Positions 7,384 through 16,573 of a DNA stretch of 64,000 nucleotides are shown one piece after another. A program made the position numbers and the translations under genes. Within the stretch, counting starts at the first letter, position 1; each line of letters opens with the position of its first letter. A model generated the notes under the pieces. That model did no database searches. It saw only the letters and a list, made by a program, of their open reading frames with translations, and was not told the origin of the DNA. Source of the DNA: Streptococcus pasteurianus (GTDB lineage: Bacteria; Bacillota; Bacilli; Lactobacillales; Streptococcaceae); the NCBI RefSeq assembly GCF_004843545.1, contig NZ_CP039457.1:1206501-1270500 (forward strand), in the 5' to 3' direction.

Positions 7384-9492
7384 ATGGCAAATAATAATTT
7401 TTACGGAAGAAATCCTTTTGGAAATATGGATGATATTTTTAACGAACTTATGAGTAACATGGGCGGGTACAATTCAGAAAACAGACGCTATTTGATTAAT
7501 GGGCGCGAAGTTACTCCTGAAGAATTTGCACAATATCGCCAAACAGGTAACCTCCCTGGAAACGCGGAATACCAAGAAGGGGCGCCTAGTTCTGCTCCTA
7601 AAGAAGATGGTATCTTGGCAAAATTAGGAACAAACTTGACCGAACGCGCACGCGCTAACGAACTCGACCCTGTTATTGGACGTAACAAAGAAATCCAAGA
7701 AACTGCTGAAATCTTGTCACGTCGTACTAAAAACAATCCTGTCCTTGTTGGGGATGCAGGTGTTGGTAAAACAGCCGTTGTCGAAGGCTTAGCGCAAGCT
7801 ATTGTCAATGGTGATGTGCCAGCAGCTATCAAAAATAAAGAAATTATTTCTATTGATATTTCTGGTCTTGAAGCTGGCACACAATATCGTGGTGCTTTTG
7901 AAGAAAATATCCAAAACCTTGTCAAAGAAGTTAAAGACGCTGGTAATATCATTCTCTTCTTTGATGAAATCCACCAAATTTTAGGCGCAGGGTCAACTGG
8001 TGGCGACTCTGGTTCGAAAGGCTTAGCTGACATTCTCAAACCTGCACTTTCTCGTGGTGAATTGACCGTTATCGGTGCAACAACTCAAGACGAGTATCGT
8101 AATACTATTTTGAAAAATGCTGCGCTCGCTCGCCGTTTCAACGAAGTTAAAGTAAATGCTCCTTCTGCTCAAGATAGCTTTAACATTTTAATGGGAATTC
8201 GTGATTTATATGAAAAACACCACAACGTTATTCTCCCCGATAATGTGTTAAAAGCCGCTGTTGATTTTTCAATTCAATATATCCCACAACGTAGTTTACC
8301 AGATAAAGCTATTGACTTGATTGATATGACTGCTGCTCATTTGGCTGCTCAACACCCTGCAACTGATGTCAAATCTCTTGAAAAGGAAATTGCAGACCAA
8401 AAAGAAAAACAAGAAAATGCTGTGGCTAAAGAAGATTATGAAGCAGCTCTCAATGCCAAGGTTCGTATCGAAGAATTGCAAAAACAAATTGACAACCATA
8501 CGGAAGGGCAAAAAGTTACAGCTACCGTTAATGATGTGGCAGAATCTGTCGAACGATTAACTGGTGTTCCCGTGTCAAATATGGGAGCAAGTGATATTGA
8601 ACGCTTGAAAGAATTAGCTAGCCGTTTGAAAGGTAAAGTCATAGGACAAGATGAGGCTGTTGAAGCCGTCTCACGTGCCATTCGTCGTAACCGTGCTGGC
8701 TTTGACGAAGGTAATCGACCAATTGGTAGTTTCCTCTTTGTCGGTCCTACTGGCGTTGGTAAGACAGAGCTTGCTAAACAATTAGCCCTTGATATGTTTG
8801 GCTCAAAAGATGCTATTATCCGCCTTGATATGTCTGAATACTCTGATCGCACAGCCGTTTCTAAATTAATCGGTACAACTGCTGGCTATGTTGGCTACGA
8901 CGACAATAGCAACACGCTTACTGAACGTGTTCGTCGTAACCCATACTCAATTATTCTTCTTGATGAAATTGAAAAAGCTGACCCTCAAGTCATCACACTT
9001 CTTCTCCAAGTTTTGGATGATGGTCGTTTGACAGACGGTCAAGGTAATACGATTAACTTTAAAAATACCGTCATCATTGCTACCTCTAATGCCGGATTTG
9101 GCAATGAAGCTTTGACTGGTCAAGATGATAAAGACAAGAAAATTATGGATCGTATCGCCCCATACTTCCGCCCTGAATTTCTTAACCGTTTCAACGGCAT
9201 TATTGAATTCTCTCACTTGACTAAAGAAGATTTGAACGACATTGTTGACTTAATGCTTGACGAAGTTAGCAAGACTATTGCCAAGAAAGGCATTGATTTG
9301 GTGGTTAGTGATGCTGCTAAACAACACCTTATCGAAGAAGGTTATGATGAAGCCATGGGTGTTCGACCACTCCGCCGTGTCATTGAACAAGAAATCCGCG
9401 ATAAAATCACTGATTTCTATCTCGATCACACAGAGGTTAGACACCTTAAAGCTGACATGGTTGACGGAGAACTAGTCATCAGCGAAAAATAA
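7384..9492 (+). CDS. clpL: ClpL, AAA+ ATP-dependent chaperone
   Basis: 702 aa Hsp100 protein. It begins with a short Asn/Gly-rich segment instead of the usual double Clp N domain. Two AAA+ modules follow: Walker A GDAGVGKT near residue 122 with Walker [11 protein letters not shown], then Walker A GPTGVGKT near residue 455 with [12 protein letters not shown] short middle coiled coil ([20 protein letters not shown]) sits near residue 330, as in ClpE/ClpL. ClpL remodels aggregated proteins and gives heat tolerance in streptococci. AGAGGT precedes the ATG; expression should be CtsR-controlled. Monocistronic, ending at a strong terminator. Confidence 0.96.
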   Translation: MANNNFYGRNPFGNMDDIFNELMSNMGGYNSENRRYLINGREVTPEEFAQYRQTGNLPGNAEYQEGAPSSAPKEDGILAKLGTNLTERARANELDPVIGRNKEIQETAEILSRRTKNNPVLVGDAGVGKTAVVEGLAQAIVNGDVPAAIKNKEIISIDISGLEAGTQYRGAFEENIQNLVKEVKDAGNIILFFDEIHQILGAGSTGGDSGSKGLADILKPALSRGELTVIGATTQDEYRNTILKNAALARRFNEVKVNAPSAQDSFNILMGIRDLYEKHHNVILPDNVLKAAVDFSIQYIPQRSLPDKAIDLIDMTAAHLAAQHPATDVKSLEKEIADQKEKQENAVAKEDYEAALNAKVRIEELQKQIDNHTEGQKVTATVNDVAESVERLTGVPVSNMGASDIERLKELASRLKGKVIGQDEAVEAVSRAIRRNRAGFDEGNRPIGSFLFVGPTGVGKTELAKQLALDMFGSKDAIIRLDMSEYSDRTAVSKLIGTTAGYVGYDDNSNTLTERVRRNPYSIILLDEIEKADPQVITLLLQVLDDGRLTDGQGNTINFKNTVIIATSNAGFGNEALTGQDDKDKKIMDRIAPYFRPEFLNRFNGIIEFSHLTKEDLNDIVDLMLDEVSKTIAKKGIDLVVSDAAKQHLIEEGYDEAMGVRPLRRVIEQEIRDKITDFYLDHTEVRHLKADMVDGELVISEK

Positions 9493-9515
9493 TCCGTATT
9501 TTAAACACTCCTATT

Positions 9516-9545
9516 AAGCTCAACTCACAGAAGTTGGGCTTTTTC
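9516..9545 (+). terminator. clpL terminator
   Basis: AAGCTCAACT pairs with AGTTGGGCTT around CACAGA and runs into TTTTTC. Confidence 0.85.
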
Positions 9546-9597
9546 TATGGTATTTTGATAAAATAGAATAACTAAAAAGTTTACAAAGGATAATGAT

Positions 9598-10245
9598 ATG
9601 CAACTCACACTTTATAATCTTTATCAAAAAATGCTAACACATATGGGAGCAACGAATTGGTGGCCTGCTGATTCCAAGCAACAAATCATCATTGAGGCTA
9701 TTCTCATTCAAAATACGACTGAATTAAACGCTACTAGGGCTTCACAACTTATCAGAGCAGCTAGCAACTACGATTTGCAAGTGCTGGTGAATATACCTAA
9801 AGAAAACTTAGAAGAACTTGTCCGCCCTGCTGGTTTTATGAAAAATAAAAGCAAGGCTATTCAAGAAGTAGCTAGTTGGTATTTGGCGCATGAGGAAAAT
9901 CCCGCAAAGATTGTTCAACAATATGGTAGCTCACTGCGAAAAGTCTTATTGTCTTTGCACGGTGTTGGACCAGAAACTGCTGATGTTCTCATGGCTTATA
10001 TCTTTGACCAGCCGCAATTTATCGCTGATAAATACGCTCGTACATTATTTACACAATTAGGAATTAATGATTTAACTGACTATAAAAGCTTAGCAATATT
10101 GCTTGCAGAACTTCCGCAACCATTTACCTTTGCGGATGCACAAGAATTCCACGGATTAATTGATGAGTTTGGCAAACAATATTTTCATCCTGTCGAGGAC
10201 TTTCAGAAAAGTTTTCTGGCAGGCGACCAGTTGATTTTGAAATAA
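9598..10245 (+). CDS. Endonuclease III-superfamily DNA glycosylase, MagIII-like
   Basis: 215 aa HhH-GPD protein. The helix-hairpin-helix is LLSLHGVGPETADVLMAYIF (about residues 116-135), followed by the catalytic Asp in FIADKYARTLFTQLG. The Lys used by endonuclease III for lyase chemistry is replaced by Glu (GPETA), and there is no C-terminal four-cysteine iron-sulfur cluster. That combination matches the group around Helicobacter MagIII, a monofunctional 3-methyladenine glycosylase, rather than Nth or MutY. The role is therefore probably alkylation base-excision repair, but substrate is inference. AAAGGATAATGAT precedes the ATG; the gene stands alone after the clpL terminator. Confidence 0.82.
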   Translation: MQLTLYNLYQKMLTHMGATNWWPADSKQQIIIEAILIQNTTELNATRASQLIRAASNYDLQVLVNIPKENLEELVRPAGFMKNKSKAIQEVASWYLAHEENPAKIVQQYGSSLRKVLLSLHGVGPETADVLMAYIFDQPQFIADKYARTLFTQLGINDLTDYKSLAILLAELPQPFTFADAQEFHGLIDEFGKQYFHPVEDFQKSFLAGDQLILK

Positions 10246-10335
10246 GTGTCATTTTTTCTGAAAATGAGCTAGTTAGCTGTTTGAGAAAGTGCTACAATAA
10301 AAGTATTGAGCTTATTGTAGAAAGAAGGAAATGAT

Positions 10336-11022
10336 GTGAATGAATTAGAATATATGCCTCAAAACAGTCGCTTTGAGGCCATTTTACTTGGCTTTTTGGG
10401 AGGCGCTTTAGATGTCTATTGTCAAATACAATTCGACACCTTGGTCGCAACTCAGACTGGTAATATTCTTTTTCTAATCGCCGATATTAGTCATAGTCCA
10501 TTGCAGCAAACGCTGATTCGCTTGTTTTCTGTTCTTTTCTTCTCGATTGGTTTCATGTTTGGTTTGCATGTGCGTGCCAATGCCAAAACAGCATTTTGGA
10601 GAGTTTATGCTCTGCTACCGTTGTTGATTGTCACAATGATTTTGCCACTATTGCCAGATATTCGTTTACTTTGGGTTGTCTTGCTGGCACTAGCAACTGG
10701 GCTATTAACCTTGACATTTTCAGGTAGTCAGATTGAATCACACGCTTATTCTATTCTGATGACGTCTGGGAATTACCGTAAAATGATAACAGCTTGGCAT
10801 CAGTATTTTAATGCCGATGAAAAAACGTGTGCTATGAAGCGCCAAGCTATCAATTACTCCCTTGTTGTTATTAGTTTTGTCATCGGCGCTATCACGACAG
10901 CTATTTTATATCATTTTACACATGAAAAAACTATCTGGATAGTAACGCTAAATCTCGCTTGCATTATCTACCATTATTCAAGTGTCGTTGTCCGCTATCG
11001 TTTGCAAGCTTGTAATATTTGA
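10336..11022 (+). CDS. DUF1275 (YoaK-type) membrane protein
   Basis: 228 aa with about six hydrophobic helices. The N-terminal motif FLGGALDVYCQ and TQTGNILFLI are typical of DUF1275, where an Asp and a TGN motif lie in the first membrane segments. The start is GTG with AAGGA eight bases upstream; no better in-frame ATG exists before residue 7. Members are found in many bacteria and fungi with no settled function, though SLC26-like transport has been suggested. It ends before a hairpin shared with the convergent GyrI-like gene. Confidence 0.8.
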   Translation: MNELEYMPQNSRFEAILLGFLGGALDVYCQIQFDTLVATQTGNILFLIADISHSPLQQTLIRLFSVLFFSIGFMFGLHVRANAKTAFWRVYALLPLLIVTMILPLLPDIRLLWVVLLALATGLLTLTFSGSQIESHAYSILMTSGNYRKMITAWHQYFNADEKTCAMKRQAINYSLVVISFVIGAITTAILYHFTHEKTIWIVTLNLACIIYHYSSVVVRYRLQACNI

Positions 11023-11033
11023 TATTAAAAAAC

Positions 11034-11072
11034 ACCCCTAAATTAGTACCAATACTAGTCTAGGGGTATTTT
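11034..11072. terminator. Shared terminator between convergent genes
   Basis: ACCCCTA (11034-11040) pairs with TAGGGGT (11061-11067), flanked by A-run and T-run, so it can end transcription from both sides. Confidence 0.7.
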
Positions 11073-11103
11073 AGGTAAATGATGCTAAAGTAGCATCCAG
11101 TCA

Positions 11104-11712
11104 TTATTCAATAGGATAGCACAAAATGGTTTTGAGCTTATCTTTGCTAACACGATTTTCATTATTCAAGTAAATTTCTCTATGATAATTTTTTGAACGC
11201 TTTACATTAGTTTCTTTAGCAAATAAATCCATTTTTTGAAAAGAGATAGGTTCATCATCATAAGCACCTATGTGAAGAATTTCTACACAATTTTCAGCAG
11301 GGATTGTCTCAAAATAAATTTGCTCATAAAGTGCATTAGGCTTTTTACGGCTAGTATGTTCCAATGCTGTCAAAAACATATTTTCTGTGATAAAATTCGG
11401 CTGACGTATCATAGCGATATATTCAAGGTGATTTTTATCTAAAATTTTATTGTCATCTACCGTTTTCCAAACTGCTTCTAATGGGTACACTGTGTAATCA
11501 TTTATGTCTTCCAAGGTAGGAGCTTTTTTATACCTCATTTTTATGGCATATGCCAACGAAAATAAAGCGGACACTTTATCTGAAAACTCTTTTTGGTTTG
11601 GGTCACCTTTACCATTAATCATAATAAACTGTTGTTTAGGAAGGTTTACAAGGCGTGGTGACTGTTTTGCTCCATATAACTCTTTTTCATGTTTTCGCCA
11701 TTCATGTTTCAT
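11104..11712 (-). CDS. GyrI-like small-molecule-binding domain protein
   Basis: 202 aa protein resembling the GyrI-like/SOUL-type effector-binding fold used by BmrR-type regulators, here without a DNA-binding domain. Landmarks are LPKQQFIMINGKGDPN, YTVYPLEAVWKT and the C-terminal KLKTILCYPIE. Start at 11712 is set by AAGGAG eight bases upstream, not the in-frame ATG at 11742. Such free-standing proteins bind or hydrolyse cytotoxic small molecules and are often switched on by a linked regulator. The WYL-domain regulator directly upstream and the palindrome between them suggest that is the case here. Confidence 0.8.
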   Translation of the reverse strand: MKHEWRKHEKELYGAKQSPRLVNLPKQQFIMINGKGDPNQKEFSDKVSALFSLAYAIKMRYKKAPTLEDINDYTVYPLEAVWKTVDDNKILDKNHLEYIAMIRQPNFITENMFLTALEHTSRKKPNALYEQIYFETIPAENCVEILHIGAYDDEPISFQKMDLFAKETNVKRSKNYHREIYLNNENRVSKDKLKTILCYPIE

Positions 11713-11754
11713 AATTTGTTCTCCTTTTCTCTTTGAGAACATTATATAAAACTT

Positions 11755-11777
11755 AACATGACAACAGTTGTCATGTT
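11755..11777. promoter_or_regulatory. Perfect palindrome, candidate WYL-regulator operator
   Basis: AACATGACAAC (11755-11765), one base, then GTTGTCATGTT (11767-11777): 11-bp arms with no mismatch. It spans the stop codon of the regulator gene and sits just upstream of a TATAAT box (11741-11746 region, minus strand) for the GyrI-like gene. Confidence 0.7.
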
Positions 11778-12670
11778 TTATATTTTTCTTGAATTTTCTT
11801 AATTTGACGCTGTACGCTTTCCCTCATTTCTCGTGGCTCTAAAACTTCCACGTATTCGCCAAAAGAAAAAAGATAGGAATAAAACACATCGTTATTTGGA
11901 AACAGTGTCTTTACAACTAAAAAATCATTTTCTTCTGTAATGCAATCTCGTGAAAATTCATCATACACACGAAACGCTACTTGGTTATCAAATTTTAGAG
12001 TTACGGTAATCAGATTTTCCTGCTTTATGAACGTATCAACCTTGGGAATGACTTCAGGTGGTGTAAACTGCTCCTCTGTAATTTTAAGCTGTTCGATTCT
12101 AGTTAGTTTAAAAAGCCGATAGTCATTTCTAAGCATACAAAAACCATACACATACCATGCTTTACTTTTAAAAACAAGTTTTAGGGGTTGGATATAGCGA
12201 AACACATACTCTTTTTGGTTGTTAAAATAGTTAAAAGATATCATGTGTTTATCTAAAATAGCGGATTTAATGTCATTAAAAATATTCTGCTCTGGCTGCC
12301 CTTGCCGCCAATCTGAAAAATCCACCTCAATCCAATTCGTTGTTTGTATCTGAAAAAGTGCACTTATTTTTGTCAATAATTCATTGGTAGCCTTGTCATG
12401 GGTAGCCTGTAAACCTTGCAAAGCTGTTAGAATTTGTTCTTTTTCCTTTGATGATAATACTAATCTATCTAAGGTAAATTCCTCATCAATTACAATGCCA
12501 CCTTTTTTTCCTTGCATAGCATAAATCGGAATGCCTGAAGCGCTAATAGCGTCAATGTCTCTGTAAATTGTTCTGACTGATACTTCGAATTTTTTGGCTA
12601 ATTCTGGAGCTGTAGCTTTTCCCTTTTTGAGTAAGTAATAAACAATCCTAAACAATCGACTTTCCTGCAT
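11771..12670 (-). CDS. YafY-type transcriptional regulator (HTH + WYL domain)
   Basis: 299 aa. An N-terminal HTH_11 domain reads LFRIVYYLLKKGKATAPELA then KKFEVSVRTIYRDIDAISA, and a WYL domain follows around residues 135-205 with FNYFNNQKEYVFRYIQPLKL and WYVYGFCMLRNDYRLFKLTR. A C-terminal WCX extension ends the protein. WYL proteins sense small ligands, often nucleotides or stress signals. It is the first gene of a pair with the GyrI-like protein, with a perfect palindrome at its 3' end that may be its binding site. Confidence 0.88.
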   Translation of the reverse strand: MQESRLFRIVYYLLKKGKATAPELAKKFEVSVRTIYRDIDAISASGIPIYAMQGKKGGIVIDEEFTLDRLVLSSKEKEQILTALQGLQATHDKATNELLTKISALFQIQTTNWIEVDFSDWRQGQPEQNIFNDIKSAILDKHMISFNYFNNQKEYVFRYIQPLKLVFKSKAWYVYGFCMLRNDYRLFKLTRIEQLKITEEQFTPPEVIPKVDTFIKQENLITVTLKFDNQVAFRVYDEFSRDCITEENDFLVVKTLFPNNDVFYSYLFSFGEYVEVLEPREMRESVQRQIKKIQEKYKT

Positions 12671-12720
12671 AAAAGTTTCTACTCCTTATATCTTAACTCA
12701 CCATAATCTGCCTACTTTAG

Positions 12721-12990
12721 TTATTCTCGAAAGGCTTGGGCTAGGCATGCGATATCTTCTGGGCTTGTGCGACAGCTACCGCCGACTATTTTTGCGCCTA
12801 ATTGGTTCCAAGCTCTGCTATTTTTAAGAAGAGTGTGTGAATTATCTGGTATGGATTTCCAAGTTTGTGTTGCACCGTCGTAAATCTCGCCAGAATTTGG
12901 ATAGGTCTCCAAAGGCTTGGGCGAAACCGTTCGAATCCGTTTTAGCAAGCCAGAAATAACGGCAGGGCTACTGCAATTAATGCCAAGGCA
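12721..12990 (-). pseudogene. mmuM: Homocysteine S-methyltransferase, C-terminal fragment
   Basis: Only the last 85-90 residues remain. The zinc-binding GINC motif is present (LGINCSSPAVISGLL), followed by KPLETYPNSGEIYDG and the last motif QLGAKIVGGSCRTSPEDI, where the usual GGCCRT has lost one zinc Cys to Ser. The N-terminal two thirds, including the barrel start, are missing. The frame continues without a stop into the decayed permease upstream, so a naive gene call gives a false chimera. MmuM would use S-methylmethionine to make methionine; this copy cannot be functional. Confidence 0.85.
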
Positions 12991-13718
12991 AGATAAACCG
13001 TATCTGCCGCATAAATACTTGAAAATAGTGACAAGACCACACCTGCCATTGACAAAAGAAGGGACGCATTGGGACACCGTGTTCATTGATTTTGACGACC
13101 TTTTTGACAACATTCCTTCGTTTGCCAAAGACCAAAGCATACGGCTAGAAGCATAAAGTCCTGAATTTCCTGCCGATAAAATCGCTGTTAGAATGACAAA
13201 ATTCATAATATCTGCAGCAAAAGGAATTCCAATTTTATCGAATACATCAATAAATGGCGCTATCGAACTCCCAACTTCCTTCATTGGTAATAGCGAAGCG
13301 AGAACCACGATTGTCAAAACAAAGAAAATCACTAGACGACCAATCATTGGTTTGATTGCCTTAAGCACAGCTTCTTTAGGATTGTCCATTTCACCAGCTA
13401 CAATTCCCTTCGGAAAAGCACCTGCTGTTAGATTCGTGAAAAGAATTGCTTTGTGTTTGCCGTCAAATGAGACTAAACCAAACATCGCTCCCAATCCCAA
13501 AATAATAATAGCAATCACCTTGATTGAGACAAAGAAAGATTCTGCTTCACCAAAACTGCGCACGCTTAGAGCGTTAACCGAAAAAATAATCAGCGCAAAA
13601 AAAGTCGCAAAAAGCCACGCTGGAACATTGGGAAAACCACACCCCATTAGTATAGTCGCCCAAGGAACTCTATCCCTAGTGCAACCGTCCAATGAATCCA
13701 GTATAGCCAAACAACCAT
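12990..13718 (-). pseudogene. mmuP: S-methylmethionine-type amino acid permease, degraded
   Basis: APC-superfamily permease remnant. Residual helices include WLFATFFALIIFSVNALSV, KVIAIIILGLGAMFGLVSF and MNFVILTAILSAGNSGLYA. Upstream, MVVWLYWIHWTVALG reads in another frame before a stop, and downstream LLLSMAGVVLSLFSSIYAAD is out of frame with the middle part. So at least two frameshifts are present, the first helices are gone, and the 3' end is fused by deletion to mmuM near 12985-12995. The pairing with mmuM identifies it as mmuP. Confidence 0.82.
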
Positions 13719-13749
13719 TTTTTTATAATCTCTATGTCATAACGTTCAA

Positions 13750-13926
13750 TTAAGCGGAACATATTAAGTTATTAGTCTTCACACCGAACTGGTCATGAAT
13801 GTATGACCAAGTAACGCCTGATTTTATCATCTCATATATTTTTACTTTATCTTCATAACTTAATTTCATATAAAAACACTTCAAAAGTTAGATTTTTTCT
13901 GTCTAACTTTTGAGGTGCAGTTCAAA
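13750..13926 (-). mobile_element. IS3-family remnant (orfA start and one end)
   Basis: A 39-codon frame from ATG 13869 reads MKLSYEDKVKIYEMIKSGVT then WSYIHDQFGVKTNNL, the start of an IS3/IS150-type OrfA helix-turn-helix, before it runs out at 13750. Upstream of it a perfect hairpin CAAAAGTTAGA / TCTAACTTTTG (about 13880-13912) and a TG...CA-like boundary look like the terminal inverted repeat. The rest of the element, including OrfB, is absent. Its truncated side abuts the truncated permease. Confidence 0.7.
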
Positions 13927-13939
13927 ACCCAGCCTCTTA

Positions 13940-14533
13940 TCATAATTCATCTAAAATACTATCCCAAGATTCATCTAAACCTGTGCGGTCAACGGATGAA
14001 AAGATAATAAATTTATCTGATTTATTAAAGTTTAATTTCTTTTTGATTGCTGATTCGTGCTTGTTCCATTTGCCACGTGGAATCTTGTCAGCTTTTGTGG
14101 CAACGACAATAACGGGAATCTCATAATATTTTAGGAAGTCGTACATTTGAACGTCATCAGCGCTTGGTTCATGACGCAAATCAACCAAGCTGACAACGGC
14201 ACGCAAATTATCACGACTTACCAAATATTCTTCAATCATCTTGCACCATTTGGCGCGTTCTGATTTAGAAACTTTGGCATAGCCGTAACCAGGCACATCG
14301 ACAAAACGCAATTTATCATCAATATTATAGAAGTTAAGCAATTGGGTTTTTCCTGGCTTACTAGATGTACGAGCTAGGTTCTTACGCCCTAAAAGGGTAT
14401 TAATAAAGCTCGACTTTCCAACGTTTGAACGCCCAGCAAGCGCAATTTCTGGTAAATCATCTTGCGGATAATGGGATTTATTGGCTGCGCTCAACAGAAG
14501 CGAAGCGTTGTGGGTATTTAAATACTCAGTCAT
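13940..14533 (-). CDS. ysxC: Ribosome biogenesis GTPase YsxC/EngB
   Basis: 197 aa TRAFAC GTPase needed for 50S subunit assembly. G1 is [19 protein letters not shown] (about residue 27), G3 is [14 protein letters not shown]4 is [13 protein letters not shown], and the switch I region [14 protein letters not shown] is typical. Start at 14533 is set by AAGGAG six bases upstream, right at the clpX stop, so translation is probably coupled. An upstream in-frame ATG at 14599 lies inside clpX and lacks a ribosome binding site. Confidence 0.97.
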   Translation of the reverse strand: MTEYLNTHNASLLLSAANKSHYPQDDLPEIALAGRSNVGKSSFINTLLGRKNLARTSSKPGKTQLLNFYNIDDKLRFVDVPGYGYAKVSKSERAKWCKMIEEYLVSRDNLRAVVSLVDLRHEPSADDVQMYDFLKYYEIPVIVVATKADKIPRGKWNKHESAIKKKLNFNKSDKFIIFSSVDRTGLDESWDSILDEL

Positions 14534-14543
14534 CGTCAGCTCC

Positions 14544-15773
14544 TTACGCAATTTCCAAAATTGGTTTATCTTTGCCTTCAACAGCCGCTTTAGTGACACG
14601 AACCTTGGTCACTTCTTCTTGGCTAGGAATTTCAAACATGATATCCATCATAGTTTCCTCAATAATTGAGCGTAAACCACGAGCTCCTGTCTTACGTTCA
14701 ATGGCTTTGTTAGCAATAGCTTGCAAAGCATCTTTATCAAATTCTAGTTCAACACCATCATATGATAATAGTGTTTGATATTGTTTAACCAAGGCATTAC
14801 GTGGTTCTGTCAAGATACGAACCAAATCATCAGCCGTCAACTGTTCAAGTGCCGCTACAACTGGCAAACGTCCGATAAACTCTGGAATCAAGCCAAATTT
14901 TTGAATATCTTCTGAAATGATTTCTTGCATATAAGAAGCATTTTCATCAATTTTACGGTTATTTTGGCCAAAACCGATAACCTTTTCACCTAAACGTTGT
15001 TTGACAATATCCTCGATACCATCAAAAGCACCGCCGACAATGAATAGGATATTTTTAGTATCAATTTGAATCATTTCTTGGTTAGGGTGCTTACGTCCAC
15101 CTTGAGGTGGTACGCTAGCAACTGTTCCTTCAATGATTTTAAGAAGTGCTTGTTGAACACCTTCACCTGAAACATCACGTGTAATTGAGACATTTTCGCC
15201 TTTTTTAGCGATTTTATCAATTTCGTCCACGTAAATGATACCGCGTTCTGCGCGTTCGATATTAAAATCAGCTGCTTGAATTAATTTCAAAAGGATATTT
15301 TCAACATCTTCACCAACGTATCCTGCTTCTGTCAATGATGTCGCATCAGCAATCGCAAACGGTACATTCAATGTTTTAGCCAAAGTTTGAGCTAGGAATG
15401 TTTTTCCTGAACCTGTGGGACCAATCATCAAAATGTTTGATTTTTGCAAATCAACATCTTCTTCGTTGCGACTTTCCGCAAAAGAAACACGTTTGTAATG
15501 GTTATAAACAGCTACGGCAAGCGCGCGTTTGGCACGGTCTTGACCAACGACATATTCGTCAAGAGTTGCTAACAACTCTTTAGGTTTTGGAACTTCCGCT
15601 AAATCTGCAAGAACTTCTTCAGCAAGTTCTTCTTTGATAATTTCTTGTGACAAAGCCACGCACTCATTACAGATAAAAACATTGTTTCCTGCAATGATTT
15701 TTTTTACTTCATCTTGGCTTTTTCCACAGAATGAGCAATAAACTTTTACATCATTTGTTCGATTTCCAACCAT
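14544..15773 (-). CDS. clpX: ATP-dependent Clp protease ATP-binding subunit ClpX
   Basis: 409 aa AAA+ unfoldase that feeds substrates to ClpP. The N-terminal zinc-binding domain has [10 protein letters not shown] and FICNECV. Walker A is [15 protein letters not shown] near residue 118, Walker B is [12 protein letters not shown], and the ClpP-docking loop region [12 protein letters not shown] and sensor 2 [11 protein letters not shown] are present. Full length. It lies between a 56-aa membrane protein and ysxC on the same strand, a conserved streptococcal order. The Shine-Dalgarno (AGAGAG) is modest. Confidence 0.98.
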   Translation of the reverse strand: MVGNRTNDVKVYCSFCGKSQDEVKKIIAGNNVFICNECVALSQEIIKEELAEEVLADLAEVPKPKELLATLDEYVVGQDRAKRALAVAVYNHYKRVSFAESRNEEDVDLQKSNILMIGPTGSGKTFLAQTLAKTLNVPFAIADATSLTEAGYVGEDVENILLKLIQAADFNIERAERGIIYVDEIDKIAKKGENVSITRDVSGEGVQQALLKIIEGTVASVPPQGGRKHPNQEMIQIDTKNILFIVGGAFDGIEDIVKQRLGEKVIGFGQNNRKIDENASYMQEIISEDIQKFGLIPEFIGRLPVVAALEQLTADDLVRILTEPRNALVKQYQTLLSYDGVELEFDKDALQAIANKAIERKTGARGLRSIIEETMMDIMFEIPSQEEVTKVRVTKAAVEGKDKPILEIA

Positions 15774-15805
15774 CTTTTATTCTCTCTAATTCTATTCTCT
15801 CTAAA

Positions 15806-15976
15806 TTAAAATAAGGTAGCATACACGGCATGAATGGTATTGACTATATTTGTAAAGGCATTTAAAAACAAAAGAACTGCCAATCCATATCGTTTTTTTC
15901 TAAGTGCTGGGAGGGCACATAAAATACAAATAACCGCTAAGAAAGCCGTGAATACACCAAAAATACTTCTTTGCAT
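15806..15976 (-). CDS. Small membrane protein, 56 aa, between dfr and clpX
   Basis: ATG at 15976 follows GGGAGATAG closely and lies 16 bp after dfr. The product is MQRSIFGVFTAFLAVICILC, then ALPALRKKRYGLAVLLFLNA, then FTNIVNTIHAVYATLF: two hydrophobic helices joined by a basic loop RKKRY. The position in a conserved dfr-clpX operon, the ribosome binding site and the tight spacing support translation. I do not know its function. Confidence 0.7.
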   Translation of the reverse strand: MQRSIFGVFTAFLAVICILCALPALRKKRYGLAVLLFLNAFTNIVNTIHAVYATLF

Positions 15977-15991
15977 TCCTATCTCCCTATT

Positions 15992-16486
15992 TTATTTTTC
16001 TAAGACTGTAATGGTAAAGTCGTAGGCATTTTTATCATCTTTTTCGTTGAAGGTTTCAGAGACTTTTCTAAAGCTTGTCAAATCAACGTCTGGGAAATAC
16101 GTATCACCTTCAAAAACACCATGAACCGTTGTTTTAATAATAGCATCACAATGCGGTAGAAAAGCTTTATAGATACTAGCCCCACCAACGATATAAAGGG
16201 TCTTATCCTGCTTTTCAAACCAATCAAAAACCTCGTCCATGTCATGAACGATTGTTACACCATCTGCCTCAAAGGACTTGTCTCTTGTTAAAATCAATGT
16301 TTCGCGTCCTGGAAGAATACGGCGATTCATTCCGTCAAAGGTTACACGCCCCATTAAAAGGGCTTGTCCCATGGTTGTTTCTTTAAAGTGTTTTAATTCT
16401 TTTGGTAAACGCCATGGCAAGCCATCATTTACTCCGATTAAACGATTTTCATCTTCTGCCCAAATGGCAACGATTTTCTTTGTCAT
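15992..16486 (-). CDS. dfr: Dihydrofolate reductase
   Basis: 164 aa enzyme that reduces dihydrofolate to tetrahydrofolate with NADPH. IVAIWAEDENRLIGVNDGLP with catalytic Asp further in (KELKHFK region), TMGQALLMGRVTF and YIVGGASIYKAFLP are the folate and NADPH motifs. It follows thyA by 87 bp; thymidylate synthase produces the dihydrofolate that this enzyme recycles, so co-transcription makes sense. It is the target of trimethoprim. Confidence 0.97.
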   Translation of the reverse strand: MTKKIVAIWAEDENRLIGVNDGLPWRLPKELKHFKETTMGQALLMGRVTFDGMNRRILPGRETLILTRDKSFEADGVTIVHDMDEVFDWFEKQDKTLYIVGGASIYKAFLPHCDAIIKTTVHGVFEGDTYFPDVDLTSFRKVSETFNEKDDKNAYDFTITVLEK

Positions 16487-16573
16487 ACAGTCCTCTCATT
16501 TCGTCTATTTCATTTTATCAGATTTCCCTAAAAAATACAGAAATGTGATACGGAAACGACCACAAAAGAGGGA

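Noticed and set aside
9250..9444. Antisense ORFs within clpL and other long genes
   Set aside because: They follow codon-position bias of the real gene and lack translation signals.
12721..13710. A novel permease-methyltransferase fusion protein
   Set aside because: The open frame runs through frameshifted permease segments and a deletion junction; homologous residues are found in other frames, so it is decay rather than a designed fusion.
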